A stretch of DNA of 64,000 nucleotides from Ditylenchus dipsaci (lineage: Eukaryota; Nematoda; Chromadorea; Rhabditida; Anguinidae). Positions 36,682-48,600 of the stretch are shown one piece after another (positions within the stretch are counted from its first letter, which is position 1; each line of letters begins with the position of its first letter). The translations under genes were made by a program, and so were the position numbers. Under the pieces are notes generated by a model, which was not told the origin of the DNA, did not search any database, and saw only the letters and a program-made list of their open reading frames with translations. Where the stretch lies: assembly GCA_004194705.1 (NCBI GenBank), contig SADC01000098.1, positions 310,001 through 374,000 of the forward strand, in the 5' to 3' direction.

Positions 36682-39600
36682 TCAACGGTTTTTATAGTTA
36701 ATGTGATAAGTGTTGGCTAGTTCAGCCATGGTCAAGTCGTGTCGGAGTGGCTGGAATGGATGTGCTGTTCTGAGCATTATCCTGTAGTTGTGCTCAATGT
36801 TTTGGATAATTAGTTGGCAACGTCCTTCTGAGCTGAGTTCTGGGTACGAGCAAATTATGCCGTTATTGCTCCTATCCACGTTCACTCCGATCTTATTTGG
36901 CTCATCTTCTACATAAGTGATCTCAATGCAGTACTGAAATTGGTTGAATACTTCTTTTAGATACTCTTAGAGCTGCGATTACTATAATACAGCCCCTTGA
37001 AATTCCAAAAATAATCACTTTACGATTTTTGCGCCAAAACGGGAAATTTTGAAAATCGAGTGTAATTTCGATGCATGCAGCCCATGTAACCCAACGTTTG
37101 TGACTAATTTTACTTTTTCGCTAAAACTTATTTTCAAACGGTTCCTTGTACAAAGGGAATTGAAAAAAGCTATCACTTGCCCTGAAAACACGCAAATTTT
37201 CGAGATATCAATAGTCTTTTCTGGAGATATCCTAAAAAACGCCTTTTAACTGGCCTGACGTTTAAAATTTTTTTTGAAACCAAAAAAGGCTGAGACCTGA
37301 TAGAGGAGTAAATGTGCTGTATTTTGTTACCGAAGGGGTATGCAAAAAATGCAAATTTAGAGTGTTTTATGCAAAAGTTAGACAGAAAACAAAAAATACA
37401 CTAAATCGAGGCTTGACTGTACCAGCAAATAATGGTCTATCGATTGGAGTGATTAAAACGGGGCGTAATCGTTCCGCCAATGAAACTTTCGCCAATGGCA
37501 TCTTTTCGCCAATAAGATCAATTCGCCAATGGTATGTTATTGCCAATAGCTTTGTTTTCTCAAGTACTCTTATTCTTTAGTCAGGCAAATTACCACTCAG
37601 TTTGTAGCCAGTGAGATAAGCTGAAAAATGATTGGTAATTATCGTGACAATGAAGCAAGAGTACTTGAGAAAAGAAGCTATTGGCGAAAACATACCATTG
37701 GCGAAAAGATCTCATTGGCGAAAGTTTCATTGGCGAAACGATCACGCCCCATTAAAACTTAACTAAAACTAGCGTCAAGAACATTTCTAGGTCAGCTTGA
37801 TAGCATCCACTGAATAGTATCCACCACTATACGGTCGACACACCAAAATATATCCAGTATCCTCTAATTAGCCCACTCTAATCATTTTTTGAACCGCCCA
37901 AGATCGCGAAAATTACTGGTCGACCAATCAATCCTAATCTAAAAAGCGGAATTGGTGGAGCTCGTAAGAGTAATAGACAAACAATAAACATCTCTGCACA
38001 ATATATCACTATGTCTAGAGATACAGTCAATTGAACTTAAGGAAGGCTAGATTTTTGAAGTACTTAAACCTTTACTACCTAATAGCCCGCCACCCTCTAA
38101 TAATCCACCCCCTACAGTCGACGCTCCCAATAACATACACCCCAAAAGTTCGTTCCCGCCTAGGGTCCGACACTTTTTTTAGCCCCATTTTTTCAAATTT
38201 TTTCCATTTCTGTTTGACAGTCTGGTGTAAATATCGCAAGGATTCCGATTTTGCCGATCATTTTTGCAGAAAACAATGATTTTGACATTTAAAAAGCAAA
38301 AAATCCCATTAACATACACCGAAATCCAAACAGCTGTATGTTAATGGGAGTTTTTGCTTTTTAAATGTCAAAATCATTGTTTTCTGCAAAAATGATCGGC
38401 AAAATCGGAATCCTTGCGATATTTGCGACCAGACTGTCAAAACAGAAATGGAAAAAATTTGAAAAATGGGGCTAAAAAAAGTGTCGGACCCTAGGCGGGA
38501 ACGAACTTTTGGGGTGTATGTTATTGGAGCGTCGACTGTATATGATTGTATTTGAATAAAAAAAGATATGATACAACCGACGAGCTATAAGTTAAGGTTT
38601 TGAAAATCCATCACGAACTTATCTTCCACCCGTTCTACCCGATAGCCTCGGTAGAATCAATGGTAGAACAACGAAAGATAGTGAAAGATAGTGAAACGGA
38701 CCTCTCAATTTATTTTTTATATTATTATCCTTTTTTTTTGTTTTTTTACTACCACGAGCTATACCGTTTCCGTCTGTAACCCTTTAATGCGCACACTATG
38801 ATTCAGCTCGTTTTTGCAAAAAAAACATTTTTTACATAGATTAGATAAAATACTAAAACACCAAAATTTGACGTGAAAGTGCCGTAACTGGGTGTCTATA
38901 TATGGGATATAGATTCAAAATTTTATCACTCAAAAATCTCAATTGGTCAATTTTGACCCTACTGGCTTATACCCCCCCCCCAAATCAAGTTTCTTCAGAG
39001 TATCTAAAAATCATTTTTAAGTAATAATTTTGTCGTAAAAAGGCTAGAAAAGCAATTTAAAAGGGATTATGGGCTGTATTGGGAGGGGAAGGGAACAATA
39101 GGGGGCCACTTTTTAGTCAATTTTTTTTGGCCATTCTTCGGCTGTCTTACCATGTTTTTCAACATGGGTCGTGGCAAAAAGAGACTCTATATGCATTTTA
39201 TGATCAAGAGTACTTCTCGGAATCATGTCTAAGGTAAGTGTGTGCGCGCATCTCTAACCAACCAAGCCCCTTGCGCCCCCTTCGGGGCGCAGGGGGCTTG
39301 GGGCTTGGAGTTGAGATGCGCACACCCACATACGTTAGACACAAATCACTCCAAAGTGACTCTGGATGCATGAAAAAGCATGCATACCAGAGTTTCTATA
39401 TGCGGTAGGCCCCAGTATTCAAAACTATGTTCAACATCTTCACTTTTTTTGCCAGTGGGCCCCCTTTAATGTGCCTAAAGTGGCCCTCTAAAGTGGCCCC
39501 TATTTTGTCCCTTCCCCTCCCAATACAGCCCATAATCCCTTTTAAATTACTTTTCTAGCCTTTTTACGACAAAATTATTACTTAAAAATGATTTTCAGAC

Positions 39601-42600
39601 ACTCTGAAAAAACTTGATTTTGGGGGGGGGTATAAGCCAGTAGGTCCGAGGATTGGGGGGGGGTATTAGAAAGTAGCTGTTTTGGGGGGGTATAAGCCAG
39701 TAGCGCCTAATCTTTTTAAATTTCAAACAATTTTGAGTGAAAAATGTTTTTGTTGTACCTTTAGCCTGTCTTTCCAGTCAGCTTCCACTTCTGCTCGAAC
39801 CATCAAATACTCGATAAGATGGCCAACTAAAACATATATCGTTTTTAACGGCCTAGTAAATGAAAGTAGTAATTTCACCAGTAGCTCTGTGCGGCGCGTA
39901 TATGTACCTGGGAAATCTGACGCAGCGAGGCAGTTCCGCTTGCCTACGTATTGAGCTGTCCGGCCAAAGCACAAGCTCCACATACACTTCCCTGTTGAGT
40001 CGTTGTTTTGGGCCAAAAGCATTTGGTTGGGCAGGTCCATGACTGACGGAAAACCGCGCATGTGAGGCCTTTTGGGTGATAAACCGTTGCACTCCTGCGG
40101 GGATTTGGTTTGGCTAGTGCAGGGCTGCTGCAATGGATTTTCTTCTTCTGGTTTCTTTGGCGGATGAGCACCTAAAAGAAATATCTTAATTGTGTTAAAT
40201 AATTTCCATGTAGTCGATTTTTTGGGTTTGAGGCGACCCTGAGATGGTCGGCCGATTTTATCGCTTTTTGTAAATCTCTTAGTATCTACATTTTGCAAAC
40301 CATTTAGCAAACTCAAATAGTTAATCAAAAAGCCAAAATCCAGGGCTACAAGGAAACACAAAGACACAAAAGAAAATAGCGATTGAAAATCAGAGAACGA
40401 AATTCATACTTTAGAGGGCGCATTGCAGTTACAGCCACTCAAAGGTTACTCAACCTAGGCGCCGAAATGTTTTCAAATACTTTTGACACTATTTGCATAT
40501 AATTTCCCCAAACACCCTATATTGACTCAAAATCACTCCGAAAGCTTAAAAAAGGCATTGTTTTTGAGTTCTGGGCTATGAAAGATTGTGTTTTGGTGAC
40601 TTTGAATTTTCGACCATTTGACTGTTTTACCATGTTTTTTCAACATAAGACTTGACAAAAAAAGCCTCTATTCTCAATTTGATCAAGAGTCTAGCTCGAA
40701 ATCATGTCTAAGGTAAGGCAATGCGAGCATCTCTAACTGAGGGTGGCAATCGTAGCTTTATATGCAAGAAGCGCTAATTTTTCGATTATTAGATGGGGGC
40801 GATGATAAGAGGGAGGATAATTTGAGGTTTTACAGTAATTTGTCTCCAACCTGTGAGACTTGAGGCAGAAAAGTAAAACACTGAAAGTTCAAAATTCTAA
40901 TAAATTTTGACTGAAGAAATCACAAAAGATAAGGTGCGCTCACAACGCGTTTGCATCCGCTTCCGCATGCGGATGTATTGTGAGCACCCATCCGCATCCG
41001 CACATGCGTACGCATTTGCGTACGGAAATGCGGATGTGAGCACCAGGGTTGCACCGGAAGTCGAAAAATATCGGAACGGATATCGGAATCGGAACTCCGA
41101 AAATTTCGGAATCGGAAATCGGAATTCGGAACCCAAAAAAAATCGGAAATCGGAACAAAAATGCATTTTTTAATTCGAATGAGGAGAGCCTACGTTGTTC
41201 CGAAAATTCCGAAATTTGATTCATTTTTCGGAAATCGGGAATCGGAAGCCAAAAAACATCGGAAATCGGAATCGGAAATCGGAACTTCCGGTGCACCCCT
41301 GGTGAGCACGCATCCGCATACTCAGTTTTGTTTCATTTCCAGGTTTAATACCCCTATCACTGTGCTTAACATTAAAGTAGGACAACCAATAGTGGTTAGG
41401 AAAGCAGGATGGCTTACATATCTCAAGATGTACTACATCTTTTTCGGAATTTTTGAGTTGTCAACCCTAGTGGGAGGGTTTTATGTTGAGACTGGGATTT
41501 TTCGAGCATCTGTTAATTAGATTTTAATATTTTTACACCTTTTAAACCATTTTTACACAATATTTTACACACGTGTTTTACAATAGACGAATCATTCTGA
41601 AAATTCACTCTATCAATATCAAGTGAGATCATAATCTCAAAATCAAAACTTTTTTTGATTAAATTTGCCTAGGCTCTAGTCAGTAGAAACACGGAACTTC
41701 TGGAATGAAATTAGAAATTATGAATGAAAATGGAACTTGTATTTTTTGTAGAAAACCTAATGGACATAATTATATTCAACTTTATACTCAAAATGACTAC
41801 AATGAGCAGGGCTATGTTTTTATGGCTCTATCACAATTGTAAGTGTAAATGTTTTGGTATTGTAAACACCCCTTGCATTCACACTTACATTTACCCCTTC
41901 ACAATACGAATGTAAATGTAAATGCAAATTAAATGCAAGTATTTTCAGAGAATACTAAAAGTGCCTTATTGACGACGAGGAGCTCAATGCTAGTTATAAA
42001 AACTTAAAAAATTAATATTTTTGTTAAAAATCTGACTTTTGGAAATAAGTGAGGATAAGTCAAAATATTTCATTTACATTCGTATTGTGAAGGCGTAAGA
42101 GTAAATGCGAAGGTTTCTGGTATTGTGAAGACACCTTACATTTACATTAAAGGGAGGGGGACTTCCTATACGCATCGCCTTTATTATTTTGGCACTGACG
42201 TTTTTTCGCAATTTTAATTCAGATGCTCATTTACAACTATATACTGAAAATGACGCCAAGAAGCAGGGCTACATTTTGAGTATAAGGTTGCAAATGAGTA
42301 TGTAGATTAAAATTATGAAAAATGTCAGTTCCAGGATACTACCGAAAAGCCTGGGGATGCGGACATGTTGTGAGCGCACCCATAGTCCCATTCGATTAAT
42401 TTCAATGAAAAAAAACTTGCCAGTAGATCTATTGAAATCTTCTATTGTGTCAGTAGCGTTGTTGCTTAATTTTGGCAGGATAGGTAGTGAGTTGCGTTGC
42501 GAACCCAAATGGTTGTTTTGATGGCCACTTAGCACGCCATGACTAGTACTTGGAGTTTCAATGGAACACCAGGGTGGCGATGTTTTTAGAACATTTATGG

Positions 42601-45600
42601 ACTCCTCCATCATATTTCTGGATATTTTAGCCGGTGGAGGTTGACTTAGACCAGAAGATCCAGCAGCTTGAGTATTTGACAAGCTTTTGTCCTGTACTGG
42701 GGTGGTTTGTTCACTACCTCTCTGGCTACCATATCCATTGCTAAGGGAGTGTTTGAGTGAGCTTCTGGGTAGTTTGTAGAATTCTATGTCTACACCTAAA
42801 TTATTTTAGTGAAAAAATTTCGGTTCACTCTAATCAAAAACATGCTAACCATCTCTCATCATGGTCTCCAAAGCGTTTTGTTGAGGTGTTTCTATTTGCG
42901 GAGGTAGCAACTGAAAATGTGGGTTATGAAAAATTATAACCGTCAAAATACACAAACTCTGTTGCAGTCGAACCTTGGTATAACGAACCCCTGGGGGACG
43001 GAAAAAACGTTCGTATATCGGGATATTTCAACCGAAACTAAATAAATGGTCCGTTACATCGAGATTTTACGAGATTTTTTTATTACGAGATTTTACCTCG
43101 ACATACCTACCCACTCAGTTGACATAACTACCCAACCGGCATACCCAATCGGCATACCAACCCAAAAGATTTTGAACGACTTTTAAAAGTACAGTCAAAA
43201 TCTTTATTCTGTCTCAGAATTCGACCGGTAAAATTAACAACAACTTTGAATTAGAAATAACTACCTTGATATGTCCATTCCTGAACAACTGTTACCTCAG
43301 TACCACTATCTGGGTACCTAGGCATGGATACCACCACCTGGGTATTGCCATATAAGTACCAGTACCTGGGTGAGTTGACATCAGTGACTCCCCGAAATTA
43401 AAAAACCCAAAAATTGACCAACACTGGAAAATATGGCGCGACGAATTCTGAAATAGTCGAAAATTTCGCGCGACAAATTCTGAAATAGTAGAAAATGTCG
43501 CGCAACAAATTCTAAAATAGTAGAAAATGTCGCGCGACATATTCCACTAATAGTAGAAAACTAGGGTCTGCAGGCGCTTATCAGTGCCTATGCCGTTCTG
43601 GAACATTAGTGATTCGGGCACTATTCCTGTGGTCCAGAAACATTAGTAGTTCATGTACATTAGTAGTTCGGGTAGATCATCCACCCTACCTGTAAACTCA
43701 CATACTCTACCTCGCCTACTATAACGTGCACCTGACCTGGTACCCAGGGTGTACGTTATATCAAAGTTTGACTGTAGAGATTCCACCTGAACACTTAACT
43801 ATCTTATCTGGCTACCTGCCCATCCTAACTGGTGGGGAAGACCAAACTTGCCCATTAAACTATGGCCAGAAAAAAGTTTTCGAGTGCCCAACGGGACCAC
43901 TCATGAGATTTTCTCATAAAATACGAAATTTTTAACTTCAACCATCAAATTTTTAAAAACAAAAACTAAAATCTGTTTGGAGTTTGCACGTGGTTCCAGA
44001 ACCATACTGGTGTTTGGGGAGTATCGACGTGGTTCGGCCCCCATCATAGGCTTTCGAATGACTACAAACATGCAATGATAAATATTCTTGAATAAAAAAA
44101 ATTTAGTTGTTACCATGCACATGAGATTCTAACATGAAGGCTAAGAAACTCGGCGATATAAAAAAATTTTGACCAAAATTCGACTTTTTGCCTTGGGGGA
44201 CCTAGGTATTCTACCTGAAAATGGTACCTAGAGTCCTAAAAGATGGGATTTGAACATAGTTTTGTTAGCTGTGGCCTACTTCATAAAGAAACTCTGGTAT
44301 GCTTTTTTCATGCATCCAGAGTCACTTTCGAGTGATTTGTGTCTAAGGTATGTGGGTGTGCGCATCTCAACTCCAAGCCCCAAGCCCCCTGCGCCCCGAA
44401 GGGTCGCAGGGGGCTTGAGAGTTAGAGATGCGCGCACACACTTACCTTAGACATGATTCCGAGAAGTACTCTTGACCATAAAATGCATATAGAGTCTTTT
44501 TTTGCCACGGCCCAGTTGAAAAACATGGTGAGGCAGTCGAAGAATATAGATATTCAAATTTATAGTGTTCTGCCATAAAAGTGGCCCCCTTTTATTCCCT
44601 TCCCCTCCCAATACAGCCCTTATTCCCTTTTAAATTCAAAAGGCGCCAATTTAAATTTTTCTAATTTTGACTAAAAAACCATGATACCCCCCTGTGGTTC
44701 GAAAAAAATTTTTTTTCTCAGAACCAAAAAAACAGCCGCTTTCTCATGAAATCGGGGTCGAGAAACACGAATATGAAGTTATCTCCTCCACCTGATCAGT
44801 CCCCGTGGGGGGGGGATTCTGAACTCAAGCCAAATCTCAAATGTTTTTACAGCGAAAATAAAAGGTCCTTCGCCATTGAAAGGGCTTTCAAATGATTATA
44901 AACTTGCCTTATAAAAAATTTATAAAAAAGTTATTAATGGCTCAACGGGACCACTCACATGCCAAATACTATATAAGATATAGCGCGACAAATTCTAGCC
45001 GACATTTTCTATTATAGTAGAAAATGTCGCGCGTCAAATTCTACCATAGTAGAAAATGTCTGACTGCCATTTTTCAACTTGGTTTCTAACAAAACCATAC
45101 CTAAAATGAAAGCGGGGTACACATCGAGATGCGAATATTTTGAACTCTCAGGTTCGATTCCCGGTGGGTGCATAACCTTTTTGGCTCTATATGTGTTCAT
45201 GCCGACGCCGAAAAAAATATGCCTTGGTCCCCCTGTTGTGTTTTTGCGAAAAATCCAATTTTTGCCTTGGTCCCCCAAGCTGATTTTTTCCGAAAAAATT
45301 TTGTTTCTAAATTGTCTCGAAATCATTCAAATACACTTTTTGTGTCTAAAATACACATTTACGAGACCTCCCTGAGATTGTATAGATCATTATGTCGGCC
45401 TTGGGTTGGCCGCTGCACGACCAAGACCAGCACATTTTTTCTGCGTTGTTTTTGAATCGAAAGTGCCTTGTTTTTGGCTTAAAAGTACCTTGTTTTGAGT
45501 TTTAAAAAGAAAAGATGAAAAGTGCCTTGTTTCGGCTTTTATGTGCCTTGATTTGTTGAAAAGTGCCTTAATCTGTTGAAAAGTGCCTCCTTTTTGCTGA

Positions 45601-48600
45601 AAGGTGCCCCGATTTATTGAAAAGTGCCTTGATTGATAAAAGTGCCTTATTCAAAATCGCCTTTTTTTCATTAGAAAGTGCCGTGTTTTGGCTTAAACAT
45701 GCCTCTTTATATCGAAAAACGCCTTCTTTTGGCTGGAAAGTATCTTCTTTTGTTAAAATCTCTCTTTTTTGGCTCAAATGGGCTCTAGCTCAGTTCGTCG
45801 ACATTTTTGTTAGAACCTGCGATTCGAATATCTTACCTGACACAACTCCAAATTTCCATATTTCCGCTCGCACCAGTCCGAACTTTCATATTTTTACTTA
45901 TCACCTACTGTTGTTTTTTAAATTAGGTTTGGGTATGCCAGCATATGATGAAGAATTCAAACAACTTTTTCTTACTTTTTATCTAGGTTAATTTGGGGCA
46001 GCCGACGATTGCGCAAAATCAAATTGCGCTAATTCACATTGCGCAATGTTCAAATTGCGCAAACGCAAATTGCGCAAATTTAAATTGCGCCAAAATCAAA
46101 TTGCGCTAAAATCAGCTTACCACATTTTTTCTAAAAAACCACCATCTCGGATTTTTACAGAAAACAAAAACGCAAATGAAAATAGCATCACGGTTTTGAT
46201 TGAGAATTTATGGTCTAACAATATTTCTAGGAATGTTAAGCCTTATCAAGAATTTGGCGCAATTTGAATTTGCGCAATCTGCATTTGCGCAATTTGATTT
46301 TGGCGCAATTCGCATTTGCGCAATTTGCATTTGCGCAATTTGAACATTGCGCAATGTGAATTTGCGCAATTGGATTTTGCGCAATCGTCGGCTGCCCTTA
46401 ATTTGATCTCGATATAGGTACCCATAGGGTTGATCAACGGATAAAAATCCGGTATTTACCATTATAATATTCAGGAGGTGGAACACTCGAGGTAGTACCT
46501 AGTGAGTGTGCCTAGAAGGTAGTAAACAGTTGAAAGTACCAAGGATGAAGTACCTAGGTGAGAGTATCCAGGTGAAGATAACCAGGACGTGGTACTCTGA
46601 AGGTGTTGCGCAGCTGGGAGTATACAGGAGGCGGTATCCAGGTAAGTATGATTAAGAGTTGGTAACCAAGGAGAAGAACCAAGAGGCCGCACTCAGGTGG
46701 TGGTACCTAAGCGGTATCCAGGTGGGGTACTCAAGATGTGGTACCTAGTTGAAGAGTTCCCAGGGGCGCCTTCGGCCTTAACGTCGTAAAACATGGTAAA
46801 ACCAAGGTTGTCGAATTGACCGTCGACGAATTGACCTAGAGCCCATTTGAGCCAAAGAAGAGATATTTCAACAAAAGAAAATACTTTTCAGCCAAAAGAA
46901 GGCGTTTTTTCAATATAAGAAGGCACTTTTAAACAAATCAAGGCACTTTTCAACAGATCAAGGCACTTAAAAAGCCAAATCAAAAAGCCAATTAAAAGCC
47001 AAATCAAGGCACTTAAAAGCCAAAACAAAGCACTTTTCATCTTTTTTCTCTAAAATTAAAAAACAAGGCACTTTTCAGCCAGAACAAGGCAGAAAAAATA
47101 CTCGTCCAAAAACTATCGAGCAGTCGATTGCAATCATTTACAGCACTACTTTGCTGCCAGCTACCTTAATTTTGATTCTTATGCAAATAACCATCAAAAT
47201 GAAAGGAAACCAGCCAAAATGATGCTTACATAGCTTTATATGGCCTGAACCTCTACAAATTTTATTTATTTTTCAACGCGTTAGTGACTTTTTAGTGTCA
47301 GAATTTCATGGAGAACCCGATAGAAATTTTTCCATACCAAAATCACTCCACAAAACTAAGGTAGCTAGCGAAATTATGACCAAGGAAGAAACGAGTATTT
47401 TTGAGGGCAGGATTTTGGCACTGACATTTTTTCGCAATTTCAATTTGGATGATCATTTACAACCATATGCTGAAAATAGCGCCAAGAAGCAAGGCTACAT
47501 TTTGAGTGTAAGGTCGTAGATTATAATGTAAATTAAAATTGCAAAAACCGTCAGTTTCAAAAGTAATACTGAAGAGTTGTGGACAGCCCTGGGTAGGATC
47601 GCAAGAAATTCGGTACTGTTGAATGTTTTTCGAATTTCAATCATGATTTGAGTCTGTTTTTTCTCTGTTTGATAGTTCAAATGAAAGCCCAGAATCTCAG
47701 CTACGTTTAAGTATATGGAACGTTTGATTTGTAGAAAAAGTCAGAAAATATCGAGAAGACCAGTTGAAGAAAAACCACCAAAACCATCGATTTTCGTAAA
47801 TTTAGCAAGTCTTAGCCTGTAAATCAGCTCCAGATGTTGTGAAATCATGTTCTGATGATGTTTTTGAATAGCCAAGAACCTGAGAAGCATTTTGACCATG
47901 GATGTCAAAACCAATAAAATGCTAAAAATTCAATAAAAATTCAAACGAGAATTATTTTTCGAAATCAATAAAAGTCAATAAAATTTTTATTGAAATCAAT
48001 AAAAATTTTATTGGTCATTTTATTGATTTTTATTGACTTGCAAAGTGACCATTAAATACCCCCTGGATGATTATTCACCCTATTATTTAGTTAAATGCCA
48101 CTATGGAAGACAGTCCAGCAACAAAACGGGCGAAAAGAAGAGGAAAAGTATCTGCTTTAGGTTAAAATATATCATACAACTCTCTATTATTTTTTAGGAG
48201 ACATTGACGAAGAGTACGACCAAGTCGCCGAATGGGATAGCAAGCAGTTCGGTGGTTGCTTCGACGAAAAAATTGAGAATGGAAAGCCTTCGCTCAAAGT
48301 TGTGTGCAAGCAAGTTGGGTGTCGAGCTATTTTGCGAAAGGCTGGCACCACTAATTTATGGTTGTCAGGCCACACCTCAAGTATTGGTTTAACTATCTCT
48401 ATATGTTTTAGCTATCACATGAAGTTACACCAAGACAGCGGTCCGCCATCGGAACAGCAGATGAATGAAGCTCTTCTCAAATTCACTGTCACTTCGGGGC
48501 AACCGACAAACTTGATGGATGATCAGTTCTTCATTTCCTAGAGTCTTTTCGAAAGCTAGCGTAATACCTTTTATCGCCTTCTTTTAGTGCTTTCACCTCC

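Larger units (their letters stand above)
45427..47110. repeat. 1.7 kb foldback with aaaagtgccttg words
   Basis: The left arm (45427-45790) has about a dozen near-copies of tgttgaaaagtgccttgatt at 20-24 base spacing. The right arm (46845-47105) shows the mirror (aatcaaggcacttttcaaca). The edges are acattttttctgcgttgttt and its mirror. The centre contains the separate foldback 46003-46400 and a ccaggtgg-type minisatellite (46480-46745). Confidence 0.8.

Noticed and set aside
39723..40367. 214-codon open frame on the minus strand taken as a single-exon gene
   Set aside because: Good splice sites at 40171 and 39908 bound the plausible part, and the flanking sequence is AT-rich and intron-like; treated as a RING1 exon instead.
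40897..41296. Phe/Arg/Pro- or Arg/Asn-rich proteins
   Set aside because: Translations of cggaatcggaa and gcatccgc word arrays; both strands are open because of the repeat composition.
43428..43562. CRISPR-like array of about 34-base units
   Set aside because: Units are tandem without spacers and diverge gradually, and a dispersed copy exists at 44975-45065.
45127..45180. Genuine tRNA gene at the exact B box
   Set aside because: No A box at the right distance and no cloverleaf or acceptor stem can be drawn.
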